Shown: one piece after another, positions 1 through 9,198 of the stretch | Layout of the letters: each line of letters starts with the position of its first letter | Numbering within the stretch: position 1 is the first letter of the stretch | Assembly (NCBI GenBank): GCA_020851435.1 | Contig: JADZCS010000146.1 | Span: forward strand, 1-56,544 | DNA: 56,544 nucleotides | DNA from: Gammaproteobacteria bacterium | Lineage (GTDB): Bacteria > Pseudomonadota > Gammaproteobacteria > Steroidobacterales > Steroidobacteraceae | Direction: 5' to 3' | Notes under the pieces: model-generated | Told to the model about the DNA's origin: nothing | Databases searched by the model: none | Seen by the model: the letters and a program-made list of their open reading frames with translations, nothing else | Position numbers and translations under genes: made by a program

Positions 1-513
1 ACCCCCGTCCGGGAGGCGTTGAGGCGGCTGCATGCCGAGGGCCTGGTCGACTTCACGCCCAACCTGGGCGCCGTCGTGACCACCTGGACGCCTGCGGACG
101 CCGACGAGGTATTCGAGTTGCGTGCGATGCTCGAATCACACGGCGCGCGGCGCGCGGCGCGACAGGCCTCGCCCCAGCAGCTGGCTGAACTTCGCGAGCT
201 CGCCGAGGAACAGTACCGTGAGTCGGTCGACCGTCGTGCCGGTTACCTTGAGCGCATCGGCGATCTCAACAACCGCTTTCACAAGCACCTGCACGAGTCG
301 GCCGGGAGCCCGCGCCTGACCCGCGCGCTGGCGGCACTGATCGAGGCGCCGCTCATGATGAAGACCTTCACGCGCTACACGGCCGACGACCTGCAGAGAA
401 GCGCTGGGCACCACGTGGAACTGGTGAGCGCCCTCGAGGCGCGCGATCCGGAGTGGGCAGCGTCCGTCATGCAGTCGCATATTCATGCGGCGCGCGGGGC
501 GCTCAAGCGCTGA
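1..513 (+). CDS. GntR-family transcriptional regulator, FCD subfamily (5' partial)
   Basis: The reading frame is open from base 1 and opens with TPVREALRRL, the end of the recognition helix of a GntR winged helix, so the gene starts before the window. The remaining ~165 residues form an all-helical FCD effector domain: the metal/ligand-binding pattern is visible as DLNNRFHKHLH, GHHVELVSAL and SHIHAARG, which supply the Asp and His residues typical of FCD proteins. FCD regulators usually repress sugar-acid or organic-acid catabolic genes and release DNA on binding a carboxylate. TGTATACA-centred palindromes at 11030 and 26226 in this window resemble sites used by this subfamily, but the link is inference. 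The family is secure; the effector is unknown. Confidence 0.9.
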   Translation, partial: TPVREALRRLHAEGLVDFTPNLGAVVTTWTPADADEVFELRAMLESHGARRAARQASPQQLAELRELAEEQYRESVDRRAGYLERIGDLNNRFHKHLHESAGSPRLTRALAALIEAPLMMKTFTRYTADDLQRSAGHHVELVSALEARDPEWAASVMQSHIHAARGALKR

Positions 514-526
514 GTCCAGCCGAGCC

Positions 527-2392
527 TCAGCGCGTCGGCGAGAGCCAGGCCTGGGGCCCCAGTTCGAACGAGATGCAGGCTCCTTCGGCGTCCACTGCCG
601 CGAGGCTGGTCGGCGTGGCGGCGGCGCCGGTGTTTCCCGGCATCAGCACCAGTGATTCGCCGGCCGAGCCGCGTGCCGACAACTCCTCGAGCAGCCGTTG
701 CAGGGCCGTGCGCGACCGCGGCAGCGTGACGATGCCGACATCCGCGAAGTCATCGTCTGACAGGATGACTTCGAGCGGCAGCAGCGCCGGGGTGCAGGAC
801 TGGGCACCTGCGGCGCACAGGGAGGCGAGGCGAGGCACGGCGAAGACATGCCCTGCGAGCGCTACGGGTGCCTGCACGGGGGGCTGGCCAGCGGCCTGCG
901 CCCCCAGCGTCGTCCTCAATGCAGGCCCCGAGACGCCGCCGGGAAGGCGCATCTCGGCGTCCACGAAGGCCGCGCGCGATCGACCGCTGGCCCACAGCAC
1001 CGGGCTCGGCAGGCCCGCCATCGCGCCCTGAGTACCGCTGTCAGGGCGTTTCATGCCCTGCATCTGCCCCCAGGCTTCCTGCAGCGCGAGGGGCGCAAAG
1101 CTGGTGACTGGCGCGATCGCCAGCCGGTCGCCGCGCTCGACACGGGCTGCCGTGTCATCCGCCAGCAGGCTGAACAGGGCTGCCCAGTCGGCCAGCGTCG
1201 CGGGCGACGAGGGCAAGGGCATGCCGTAGTCGAGAGTCGGCGTGAGCGGGCGCATGTCGGACTGGCGACGCGCGCGCGCATTGGCCCTCGCCTGCTGCGC
1301 CTCGGAAGTCAGCTGGGCCTGTTCCGCGAACGTGGCGTGGTTCTCCCACAGGTCCACGCTGAACTGGTCGTAGTCGATCGCGATGCGTGACAGGTACAGG
1401 GCCTTGAAGTACTCGCCTTGGGCTGCCGCCCGGAGTGCCATGCGAGAAAGGACGTCTGGTTCCTGGCCGCGCAGGCCGGCGCCGGCGACGAATTGCCGGT
1501 AGTCATGTTGCGCAAGGCGGTCTATGCCGGGCACGAACGACGAGAGGCAAGACGGTGACAGGACAGCGGTTTGGGCCACAGGCCTGGGCGCGGGTGCTTC
1601 CGGCGCGGGTACCAGCGCCGGTGCCGGTGCAGGCGCAGGCGTAGGTGCCGGTGCTTGAGCGACTGCCGCTGCCTCTGCAGGCGCTGTAGTGGCTGCCGGT
1701 ACAGGGTCGGAGACCGTCGCGCTGGCTGGAGGTGGCGGGGCTGGCGCTTCTTCGGCGGCTGCTGGTGCGGGCGGCTGCGCTGGTGCGGGAGTGGGGGTCG
1801 TAGCGGCCGGCGCAGTGTCAGTTACCGCCACAGCCGCCGCAGGGGCAGTGGCAGGGGCAGGGCTGGCGTCGGCGCTGGCAGGGTTCAAGGACTCCAGGAC
1901 GAGGCCCGCTGCAGCAGCGGGCGGGGGTTGGGAAGTGGTGGAAGCGGGTGTCGGCGGTGGCGCGGGCTGGGGATCGGCCGGTGCTGCCGGCGGCGGTGGC
2001 GGAACTTGGGCAATGACTGGCGTCGACGGTGCCGGCGGCGCGGCGACGGCCGGTGCGGGCGGAGTGCTGCGGTTGAGATACCCCTCGAGGACCTCGCTGC
2101 GCACCGAGGCGACGAACCCGGGATCGTAGGCCGAGCATCCCCCCAACAGGCGCCAGGCGCGTCGCTCGCACTGGTACATGCGCGAGCCATGGCACACGGT
2201 GGTGCCGTCGGCGTATTCGTTGACACGCATCTGGCCATCACTGGTGCGTTCGACCGGACGATAGAAATACACGCACGGTTCGCCGGCGTAATTGCGCTCG
2301 GTCACGGGTTCCTGGGCTCCCGCATCGTGGGTCAGCAGTAGGAGGCCTGCGGAAAACACCGCCCTGGCCCAGCCTGGCGAGAACGACTTCAT
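527..2392 (-). CDS. Secreted Pro/Ala-rich protein of unknown function
   Basis: About 621 residues from the ATG at 2392; a GTG three codons upstream (2401) is also possible. The N-terminus is a signal peptide (Lys, hydrophobic stretch AVFSAGLLLLT, then ending near GAQ), so the protein is exported. Mature residues ~20-110 carry four Cys and aromatic motifs (CVYFYRP, YQCERRAW, GGCSAYDPG) and could be a small disulphide domain. Residues ~115-270 are a low-complexity Pro/Ala/Thr linker. The C-terminal ~330 residues contain helical TPR-like stretches (LRAAAQGEYFKALYLSRIAI) and an unrecognised end domain. I do not recognise the family. It converges with the regulator at its 3' side and sits downstream of an aldehyde dehydrogenase on the same strand. 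Confidence 0.75.
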   Translation of the reverse strand: MKSFSPGWARAVFSAGLLLLTHDAGAQEPVTERNYAGEPCVYFYRPVERTSDGQMRVNEYADGTTVCHGSRMYQCERRAWRLLGGCSAYDPGFVASVRSEVLEGYLNRSTPPAPAVAAPPAPSTPVIAQVPPPPPAAPADPQPAPPPTPASTTSQPPPAAAAGLVLESLNPASADASPAPATAPAAAVAVTDTAPAATTPTPAPAQPPAPAAAEEAPAPPPPASATVSDPVPAATTAPAEAAAVAQAPAPTPAPAPAPALVPAPEAPAPRPVAQTAVLSPSCLSSFVPGIDRLAQHDYRQFVAGAGLRGQEPDVLSRMALRAAAQGEYFKALYLSRIAIDYDQFSVDLWENHATFAEQAQLTSEAQQARANARARRQSDMRPLTPTLDYGMPLPSSPATLADWAALFSLLADDTAARVERGDRLAIAPVTSFAPLALQEAWGQMQGMKRPDSGTQGAMAGLPSPVLWASGRSRAAFVDAEMRLPGGVSGPALRTTLGAQAAGQPPVQAPVALAGHVFAVPRLASLCAAGAQSCTPALLPLEVILSDDDFADVGIVTLPRSRTALQRLLEELSARGSAGESLVLMPGNTGAAATPTSLAAVDAEGACISFELGPQAWLSPTR

Positions 2393-2435
2393 GTAGGTCA
2401 CGCGTCCCTGAGTTCTTTGTTATCCAGTCCGGGGT

Positions 2436-3935
2436 TCAGGCTCCGAAGCGCGGCAGGGTGGGGGTATCGATCGGGATCGTTGTTGTCTTGAGCTCAGTAA
2501 AGAACTCCGCGCTGGAGGTTGCGCCGTCGCGGCCGATGCCGGACTGCTTGTAGCCGCCGAACGGTGCGCGCAGTTCGCGCATCATCGGCGTGTTGACCCA
2601 TACAGTGCCGGCCCGTACGTCCCGGCTCACGCGCATGGCCGCGTCGAGGCTCGAGGTCCAGACATAGCAGACCAGCCCGAACGGCGAGTCGTTGGCTACC
2701 GCAATCGCCTCGTCGACCCCATCGAACGTCAGGAAGGTCGCGAACGGGCCGAAGATCTCTTCCTGGCAGACGCGCGCGCGGTTGGATCCCGCGAGCACTG
2801 CCGTAGGCTCCATGAAATAGCCCTGCGGCATCGATGTCGCGCGGCGGCCGCCGGTCAGCAGGCGCGCTCCTTCCGAGGTGGCGACGTCGACGTAGCCCAG
2901 CACGCGATCGAGGTGCTCGCGGAAGGCCAGCGGACCCATCTCGGTGGACGCCTCCAGCGGGTCGCCCATGCGGATGCGTTGCGCGCGTTCGACGAAGCGC
3001 GCGATGAATTCGTCGGCAATGCGGCGGTCGAGCAGGATCCGCGAGCCGGCCAGGCATTGCTGCCCGTTGTTCGAGAAGATCCCGGCCAGCGCGCCGTCCA
3101 GTGCGCGATCGAGGTCGGCATCCGCGCAGATGATGTTCGCCGACTTTCCGCCCAGCTCGAGGATGCACGGCTTGAGCTGCGCGCCGGCGGCCGACATGAT
3201 CGCTCGGCCCGTGTGCGTGCCGCCGGTGAAGCCGACCATGTCGATGAGCGGGTTGGCGACCATCGCCGTGCCGGTGACCGTGCCCCGGCCGTTGACCACG
3301 TTGACGACGCCGGGGGGAAGGCCGGCCTCGTGACACAGCTCGACCATCCGCGTGACGGCCAGCGGCGTGTACTCCGATGGTTTCAGGACGCAGGTGTTGC
3401 CGAAGGCGATGCAGGTCGCGATCCGCATCGACGACAGTGCCAGCGGCGCGTTCCACGGCGCGATCAGCGCGGCGACGCCCTTGGGTTCGCGCGTGACGTA
3501 GGTGAGCCAGCCCTTCGACTGCGTGTACACCTCGCCCGACAAGGTGTTCGCGACCTCGGCGAAGAACGAGAAATTGCGCGCCATGCGCTGCACGTGTCCG
3601 CGGACGTGGCTGATCGGGATGCCGGTGTTCATGACCTCCAGCCAGGCCAGTTCCTCGGCGTTCGCCAGCAGCAGGTCACGGATCGCGAACAGGATTCGCG
3701 ACCGGTCAGCGGCGTCCATGCGCGGCCATGGCCCATGGTCGAAGGCGTTGCGCGCGGATTGCACCGCGCGCCCCACTTCGGCGGCGTCTGCCTCGCGCAG
3801 CAGGCTGACGGTCGTTTCGTCGTAGGGATAGACGACAGGCATGTCGTGGCCGCCGGGGCCCGCTGCGACCTGCGTGCCGTCGATGAGGCTGGTGATGCGC
3901 TCGGGAACGCGGCGGGAGGATGTGGCAGGGCGCAA
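2436..3935 (-). CDS. NAD(P)-dependent aldehyde dehydrogenase
   Basis: 499 residues, the usual length of the ALDH superfamily, oxidising an aldehyde to a carboxylic acid with NAD(P)+. Diagnostic segments are present in order: IAPWNAPLALS (cofactor and oxyanion-hole Asn), GFTGGTHTGRAI (Rossmann glycine motif), LELGGKSANI (general-base Glu), GQQCLAGSR (catalytic Cys) and EEIFGPFATFL. The start is a TTG preceded by GGAG with about six bases of spacing; no in-frame ATG fits the family N-terminus better. Sequence style is nearest to betaine-aldehyde or semialdehyde dehydrogenases, but the substrate cannot be assigned. It is divergent from the UbiD operon at 4072, separated by ~136 bp that must hold both promoters. 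Confidence 0.92.
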   Translation of the reverse strand: MRPATSSRRVPERITSLIDGTQVAAGPGGHDMPVVYPYDETTVSLLREADAAEVGRAVQSARNAFDHGPWPRMDAADRSRILFAIRDLLLANAEELAWLEVMNTGIPISHVRGHVQRMARNFSFFAEVANTLSGEVYTQSKGWLTYVTREPKGVAALIAPWNAPLALSSMRIATCIAFGNTCVLKPSEYTPLAVTRMVELCHEAGLPPGVVNVVNGRGTVTGTAMVANPLIDMVGFTGGTHTGRAIMSAAGAQLKPCILELGGKSANIICADADLDRALDGALAGIFSNNGQQCLAGSRILLDRRIADEFIARFVERAQRIRMGDPLEASTEMGPLAFREHLDRVLGYVDVATSEGARLLTGGRRATSMPQGYFMEPTAVLAGSNRARVCQEEIFGPFATFLTFDGVDEAIAVANDSPFGLVCYVWTSSLDAAMRVSRDVRAGTVWVNTPMMRELRAPFGGYKQSGIGRDGATSSAEFFTELKTTTIPIDTPTLPRFGA

Positions 3936-4071
3936 GGCGACTCCATGTCCCGGCGTCCGGCCGGTCCTGGGTGGATCATAGCCGCTCGCGGGCGCGCGAG
4001 TGAATTCAGAACTGGCGGCAGGCCTGGCGGATGTGCCAGCATCCGCGCGGGCCTGATCCGGAGGGGGGGAA

Positions 4072-5475
4072 GTGGCGCTCGACCTGCACGACTATCTTGC
4101 GGTGCATGACGACTTCGTATGGTCGATCGATCAGGTCGTCGACGCGCGTCACGAGCTCACGGCGTTGCAGCACACCCTCGACGAAGCCCGACAGCACCCG
4201 ATCCTGGTCGCGCGCAACGTCCGGCTGCCAGATGGTTCGAGGTCGGGGCTGCCGCTGGTCACCAACCTCACGGCGAGTCGCCGCCTGGCCGCGGCGGCCT
4301 TCGGCCTCGACGACCACCGGCGAAGCGCGGAGTGGTTTGCGGGTCGGACCAGGCAGGGCATCGAGCCGCACGTCGTCGATCGCCACCGGGCACCAGTGCA
4401 GGAAGTCGTGATGCGCGGCGACGAGGTCGACCTTACGCGGCTTCCCGCGCTGATCCAGCACGAACTCGAGCCCGGGCCCTACCTGACGGCCGCGCATGCC
4501 ACGACCTTCGACCCCGACAGCGGCGTCGACAACACTGCGATCCAGCGCTGCTGGTTGCGCGGGTCCCGCGAAATGACCTGGTTTCCCTATCCAGCCTCGC
4601 ACAACGCGGCGAACCTGCGCCGCTTCTGGGACCGAGGCGAGCCCTGTCCCGTGGCCTTCTGGATCGGTCACCATCCGGCGGTGGTGATGGGCGCGCAGGC
4701 CAAGCTCTCTTACCCTGAAAGCCACTGGTTCGCAGCGGGCGGGCTGGCGGGCGAATCACTGGCGCTGGTGCCCAGCATGACGCTCGGCGAACGCATCCGC
4801 GTCCCGGCGTCGGCGGAAATCGTGATCGAGGGTTATGCCCGTCCCGGCCGGCTCGGTCCCGACGGTCCCTTCGGCGAATACACGGGTTACCTGGGGCCGC
4901 AGGTGCAGGCGCCGCTGGTCGAGGTCACGTGCATCACGCGCCGCCACGACGCCGTGTACCACGACATCGGTTCAGGCCTCGACGACAACCTGGTGGCCGA
5001 CAACCTCGCGCAGGAGGGCGCGCTCTATGCGCTGCTCAAGCCGCTCGCGCCGTCGTTGCTCAACGTGCACGTTCCGGCCTCGGGCCGAAGGTTCCACGCC
5101 TGGCTGCAGTTTCGCGATCCTCCGGCGGCCGAGTTGCGCGCTGCGCTCGACGAGGCCCTGCGCTACCGCCGCGTGAAGACCGCCATCGCCGTCGACGAGG
5201 ACATCGACCTGTTCGATTCGGAGCGGGTGATGTGGGCGCTGGCGACGCGCGTGCAGTGGTCGCGGGATGCCCGGACCGTCGACGGCCTGGCCACCTCCAT
5301 GCTCGACCCGTCGCTGGACGACGGCGTCGTGACCGGTTCAAAGCTCGCCGTCGACGCGACGCTGGCGTCGGTGCGCAGCGGCCGCACGCCGCGCGCAACC
5401 GTGCCCGAAGCAAGCCTCGAGCGGGCGAAGAAACTGATCGCAGGGATCGGGCCCAGGGCCTGGCCCCTCGACTGA
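4072..5475 (+). CDS. UbiD-family prenyl-FMN-dependent decarboxylase
   Basis: 467 residues, the family length. UbiD-like enzymes (de)carboxylate unsaturated or aromatic acids using prenylated FMN in the cytoplasm. Family features include the Leu/Pro-rich N-terminal segment LTRLPALIQHE, GMYAH-like FDPDSGVDN, the metal-site region, and the active-site stretch GPDGPFGEYTGYLGP. In characterised UbiD proteins the last stretch carries two Glu; here the first is Asp (D264) and the second is E269. The GTG start at 4072 follows an excellent Shine-Dalgarno run (GGAGGGGGGAA). It is the first gene of a plus-strand operon with a PqqC/TenA-like protein, an SDR and an MFS transporter. No UbiX flavin prenyltransferase is in the window, so the cofactor must come from elsewhere. 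Confidence 0.93.
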   Translation: MALDLHDYLAVHDDFVWSIDQVVDARHELTALQHTLDEARQHPILVARNVRLPDGSRSGLPLVTNLTASRRLAAAAFGLDDHRRSAEWFAGRTRQGIEPHVVDRHRAPVQEVVMRGDEVDLTRLPALIQHELEPGPYLTAAHATTFDPDSGVDNTAIQRCWLRGSREMTWFPYPASHNAANLRRFWDRGEPCPVAFWIGHHPAVVMGAQAKLSYPESHWFAAGGLAGESLALVPSMTLGERIRVPASAEIVIEGYARPGRLGPDGPFGEYTGYLGPQVQAPLVEVTCITRRHDAVYHDIGSGLDDNLVADNLAQEGALYALLKPLAPSLLNVHVPASGRRFHAWLQFRDPPAAELRAALDEALRYRRVKTAIAVDEDIDLFDSERVMWALATRVQWSRDARTVDGLATSMLDPSLDDGVVTGSKLAVDATLASVRSGRTPRATVPEASLERAKKLIAGIGPRAWPLD

Positions 5476-5525
5476 AATCCACGCTGCCCCGCGGAGCCGG
5501 GGCCGACACACAGGGAGTAGAGGAG

Positions 5526-6242
5526 ATGACCGAGATGCTGGACAGAAACGCCTTCTTCGCCGCGCTGGAAGCGGCCCGCCAGCCTCGCCACGGCGGTGGG
5601 CACGCCTTCAGCCGCGCCTGGGCTGCCGGCGAATTGTCCCGTGAGCAGCTCGGTCTGTGGGCCGTCCAGCATTTCTACTACATCGACGCCGTCCCGCAGC
5701 AGTTCGCCGCGCTGTATGCGCGCCTGCCGGACCTCGATGCGCGCCAGCACCTGCTCGAGAACCTGCTCGGCGAGGAAATGCCGGCGACGCCCGAGAAGCG
5801 GCACCCGGATCTGCTGTTGAAGTTCGCGCGTGCCTGCGGCCTCACGGATGCCTACCTCCGTTCAGCGGAAGCCCGCGGCGACGTGTTGCCCACCACGCGC
5901 GCGATGCGCGCCTGGGTCTGGGAGCTCGCCACCATCCGCACGCTGTCCGAGGCCTGTGCCGGGATCATGGTCGCCCTCGAGGGCCAGTTGCCGACGTTGT
6001 ATCCGAAGTACGTCGCCGCCATGCACAAGATGGGCTTCTCGGACGACGACCTTGAGTTCTTCCACGTGCACATCGAGGGTGACACCGAGCACGCCCACGT
6101 GGGCCTGGAACTGACGGATCGCTACGCGACCACACCGGCGCTGCAGGGGCAGGCCGTCGCCGCCGTGATGGCGTCGGCGCAGGTGCGTTACTCCATGCTC
6201 GACGGCATACACGCGTCGCTGGTCGCGGCCCGTGCCGCCTGA
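5526..6242 (+). CDS. PqqC/TenA/CADD-like haem-oxygenase-fold protein
   Basis: 238 residues, all-alpha. The segments HAFSRAWAAGELSREQLGLW, QHFYYIDAVPQQFAALYARLP and HIEGDTEHAHVGLELTDRYA match the PqqC/TenA/CADD superfamily, whose members use either a cofactor-free site or a di-iron site; His and Glu candidates are visible in helices 1, 3 and 7. Possible roles are an oxidative step on an intermediate or cofactor maturation; no specific reaction can be assigned. ATG at 5526 is chosen, though ATG at 5535 lies at a better distance from AGGAG (5521-5525). It sits 50 bp after the UbiD gene and overlaps the next gene by 11 bp, so the four genes are probably one transcript. Confidence 0.82.
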   Translation: MTEMLDRNAFFAALEAARQPRHGGGHAFSRAWAAGELSREQLGLWAVQHFYYIDAVPQQFAALYARLPDLDARQHLLENLLGEEMPATPEKRHPDLLLKFARACGLTDAYLRSAEARGDVLPTTRAMRAWVWELATIRTLSEACAGIMVALEGQLPTLYPKYVAAMHKMGFSDDDLEFFHVHIEGDTEHAHVGLELTDRYATTPALQGQAVAAVMASAQVRYSMLDGIHASLVAARAA

Positions 6243-6963
6243 AGCCACTTCACCCGTTGCCTGGATGTCGGGCGCGGCCGGAGGCATCGGCCGCGCCGTC
6301 ACGGAGCGACTGTGCGGCCTGGGATGGCGCGTCCACGCCACGGATCTCAACGTCACCCAGGCCGGCAACGACACGGGACAACTGCACTGGGAGCGTGTCG
6401 ACGTCCTCGACGAGGACGCGGTCGGCGCGAGCTTCGTAGATTGCATCGCGCGCGCGGGGCGCCTCGACGCGGTCGTGCACCTGGCCGGTGCCGTCGGCCG
6501 TGGACCCCTGGCGGAGATGTCGCTGGAAGGCTGGCGGCACACACTCGACCTGAACCTCACGTCCGCGTTCCTGGTCGCGCGTGCGGCTTACGCGGCACTC
6601 AAGGACAGTCGCGGCACGCTGGTGCTCATGAGTTCGACCAACGGGCTGTCCGGCGGCACGGTGCTGTCCGGGCCAGCCTATGCGGCGGCCAAGGCGGGCG
6701 TCGTCAACCTCACGCGCTACCTTGCCAAGGAATGGGCGCCCGACCAGATCCGCGTCAACTGCGTCGCGCCGGGTCCCGTCGAGACGCCGATGCTGCGCAG
6801 GCTGGACGACTCGACCCGGGCTTCGCTCGGCGCCATGACGCCGCTGGGCCGTGTCGCGTCAGCGCAGGACGTTGCGGGCACCATCGCGTTCCTGCTGTCC
6901 GAGGACGCGGGCTTCCTGACCGGTACGGTGCACAACATCAGCGGCGGGTTGTTCCTTGACTGA
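6232..6963 (+). CDS. Short-chain dehydrogenase/reductase (SDR)
   Basis: 243 residues, classical SDR length, an NAD(P)-dependent alcohol/ketone oxidoreductase. The cofactor motif is MSGAAGGIGRA (the usual TGxxxGIG with Ser for Thr), followed by HLAGAVG in place of NNAG, catalytic Ser in LMSSTNG and the catalytic YxxxK in PAYAAAKAG. The C-terminal GPVETPM and VHNISGGLF segments are also classical. The GTG start at 6232 overlaps the end of the upstream gene and its stop overlaps the start of the MFS gene, implying translational coupling. The substrate is unknown; the operon context suggests a hydroxy or keto intermediate of the UbiD-linked pathway. Confidence 0.92.
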   Translation: MPPEATSPVAWMSGAAGGIGRAVTERLCGLGWRVHATDLNVTQAGNDTGQLHWERVDVLDEDAVGASFVDCIARAGRLDAVVHLAGAVGRGPLAEMSLEGWRHTLDLNLTSAFLVARAAYAALKDSRGTLVLMSSTNGLSGGTVLSGPAYAAAKAGVVNLTRYLAKEWAPDQIRVNCVAPGPVETPMLRRLDDSTRASLGAMTPLGRVASAQDVAGTIAFLLSEDAGFLTGTVHNISGGLFLD

Positions 6964-8329
6964 ACTCGCCAGACGTGTCGGCGGACCGTGGTGGCACCAG
7001 CGCCGCTGGTGGGTGGCCATCATGCTGTGCGCGGTCACCATGATCGGTTACGTCGACCGGCTTGCGCTGTCCGTGGCCGCGCCGGTGATCCGGCGCGAGT
7101 TCTCGTTCAGCAACGAGCAGTACGGGCTGATCACCCTGGCGTTTCTCATGACCTATGCGGTCGGCCAGCTGGTGCTGGGTCCGCTGATCGACCGGCTGGG
7201 CAGCAAGCGCTCGATGACGCTGGCCGTGGCCTGGTGGAGCGTCGCCTCGGTGCTGCACGCCTTCGGGCGCAGTGTCGGCGGGTTCTTCTCCGCGCGGGCG
7301 TTCCTGGGCCTGACGGAGGCGGCGAATTTTCCGGCGGCCTACAAGGTCATCGCCGAGTGGTTTCCGCGGGCGGAGCGCAGCCTCGCCTCCGGCTTCGTGA
7401 CTGCGGGCACCGGGATCGGCGCCATCGTCGCGCCACCGCTGATCGCGACCCTGATCGCAGTGGGCGACCACCTGCATGCGGCGGGCATCTCGCCCGTGAC
7501 CGGCTGGCACTACGCCTTCATCGTCCCCGGCCTGCTGGGTTTCATCTGGGTCTGGATCTGGAAGCGGAACTTCCACCTGCCCGAGCACCATCCCGGCATC
7601 GACGCCGCGGAGCGTGAGCTGATCCTGGCCGATCGCGCCGTGCCGCAGGGTCCAGCCGATGAAGCCGGGACGGCCGCGTACTGGAGCCGCCTGCGGCGCT
7701 GCCTGCGACACCGCGAGGCCTGGGGCCTGGTGCTGGCGCGCTTCACGGGTGACGGGGCGTTCTACTTCTTCGCGTTCTGGATTCCGAACTATCTCGCGGA
7801 CGAGCGTGGCTTCTCGCTGCTGCAGATCGCCTGGGCAGCCGCGATCCCGTTCGTGTTTGCCGACATCGGTGCGCTCGGCGGCGGCTGGGCCGGGCAGCGG
7901 CTGATCCGCGCCGGGCTGTCCGTCAACGCCTCGCGCAAGCTGATGATCTGGGGCGGCGCCCTGTTCGTGCCGCTGGCGCTGCCGGCGGTGTACGTGGATT
8001 CGCCCGTGGTCGCGGTGCTGTGCATGGGCCTGGGCGTGATGGCCATCCAGGTCAAGGCGGCCTCGTTGTTCGCCGTGCCGGCGGACCTGTTTCCCGCGCG
8101 CGACGTGGCCACGGTGTGGGGATTCAGTGGTGCGGCAGGGAGTTTCGCGGCCGCATTCGCCCAGCCGGTGATCGGCTACATGATCGACCAGACCGGCTCC
8201 TACGAGCTGGTGTTCATCATCGTCTCGTCCATGCACCTGGTCTCGGCGACCTGCGTGACCTGGCTGATCCCGAACATCGCGCCGCTTGCGCCGAAGCTGT
8301 CGGCCGGGAGTCAGCCGGGTTCGTCGTAA
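6956..8329 (+). CDS. MFS transporter, anion:cation symporter (ACS)-like
   Basis: 457 residues with about 12 hydrophobic segments. The ACS/ExuT/phthalate-permease type is suggested by MIGYVDRLALSVAAPVIRREF in TM1, the loop GPLIDRLGSKRSM between TM2 and TM3, and the region RAFLGLTEAANFPAAYKVIAEW. Members of this group import organic anions such as hexuronates, phthalate or galactonate with protons. The TTG start overlaps the SDR stop, so this is the last gene of the UbiD operon and the likely importer of the acid it degrades. Its 3' end overlaps the convergent lyase gene by 19 bp. Confidence 0.9.
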   Translation: MTELARRVGGPWWHQRRWWVAIMLCAVTMIGYVDRLALSVAAPVIRREFSFSNEQYGLITLAFLMTYAVGQLVLGPLIDRLGSKRSMTLAVAWWSVASVLHAFGRSVGGFFSARAFLGLTEAANFPAAYKVIAEWFPRAERSLASGFVTAGTGIGAIVAPPLIATLIAVGDHLHAAGISPVTGWHYAFIVPGLLGFIWVWIWKRNFHLPEHHPGIDAAERELILADRAVPQGPADEAGTAAYWSRLRRCLRHREAWGLVLARFTGDGAFYFFAFWIPNYLADERGFSLLQIAWAAAIPFVFADIGALGGGWAGQRLIRAGLSVNASRKLMIWGGALFVPLALPAVYVDSPVVAVLCMGLGVMAIQVKAASLFAVPADLFPARDVATVWGFSGAAGSFAAAFAQPVIGYMIDQTGSYELVFIIVSSMHLVSATCVTWLIPNIAPLAPKLSAGSQPGSS

Positions 8330-9198
8330 CGCTGGCCGCGCTCGAGCATCGCGGCCGTGCCGAGCAGGTCGTTCAGCTGCTGGAAGTCGAGCATGTTCGG
8401 CCGGAAGGCGTTGGTGTCGCCGGTGGCGTGCAGGCTGCCCAGGAAGTCGAGCGCCGCACGCGTGATCGCGCGCACCAGACCGCCCGGGAAGATCACCATC
8501 GAGAAGCCCAGCGACTGGAGCTCGGCGGCGTTCATCACGGGCGTCTTGCCGCCCTCGACCATGTTGGCCATCAGCGGCACGCGGCCGCGGAAGCGGGCCA
8601 GGGCGGCCTGCATGTCCTCGACGCCGCGCAGCGCCTCGATGAAGAGCATGTCGGCGCCTGCCTCGAGATAGCGCTCGGCCCGGTCCAGCGCGGCGTCGAG
8701 GCCCTCGATCGCCAACGCATCGGTGCGCGCGATCACGAGCATGCCGCTCTCGCGGGCATCGACCGCGGCGCGAACCTTGCCGGCCATCTCCTGCCAGCGG
8801 ATGACGCTCTTGCCCTGCAGGTGCCCACAGCGCTTGGGCATCTGCTGGTCTTCCAGCTGGATGGCTGACGCCCCCATGCGTTCGAAGGCGCGAACGGTGC
8901 GCTGGACGTTGAGCGCATTGCCGAAGCCGGTGTCGCCATCGGCGATCAGCGGCAGCGTGACCCGCTCGCGAATCACGGCGATGGTCTCTGCCACTTCGCT
9001 CATCGACACCAGCCCGATGTCGGGCCGGCCGAAGCGCGTGTAGGCGATGCTGGCGCCGGACAGGTAGGCGGCGCCGAAGCCGGTTCGCTCGATCAGCGCC
9101 GCGGACAACGCGTCGTAGCAGCCGGGCGCGACCAGGATCTCCGTCGCGGCGAGCAGGCCGCTGAGCACGCCGGCGTGGCCTGAAACGGTGCTGGTCAT
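8311..9198 (-). CDS. Isocitrate lyase/PEP-mutase-family lyase (2,3-dimethylmalate lyase-like)
   Basis: 295 residues, matching the methylisocitrate/dimethylmalate lyase branch of the ICL/PEPM family, which cleaves a 2-hydroxy diacid to pyruvate (or glyoxylate) plus a carboxylic acid. Visible catalytic features: APGCYDALSA, the Mg-binding DGDTGFGN (D87, D89), QLEDQ (E116) and the loop KRCGH with catalytic Cys124. Its start codon overlaps the stop of the aconitase-type small subunit, and the large subunit lies just upstream. That three-gene order is the one expected for dimethylmaleate hydratase plus dimethylmalate lyase in nicotinate fermentation, so that assignment is favoured by inference. 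Oxaloacetate decarboxylase or methylisocitrate lyase remain alternatives. Confidence 0.88.
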   Translation of the reverse strand: MTSTVSGHAGVLSGLLAATEILVAPGCYDALSAALIERTGFGAAYLSGASIAYTRFGRPDIGLVSMSEVAETIAVIRERVTLPLIADGDTGFGNALNVQRTVRAFERMGASAIQLEDQQMPKRCGHLQGKSVIRWQEMAGKVRAAVDARESGMLVIARTDALAIEGLDAALDRAERYLEAGADMLFIEALRGVEDMQAALARFRGRVPLMANMVEGGKTPVMNAAELQSLGFSMVIFPGGLVRAITRAALDFLGSLHATGDTNAFRPNMLDFQQLNDLLGTAAMLERGQRYDEPG

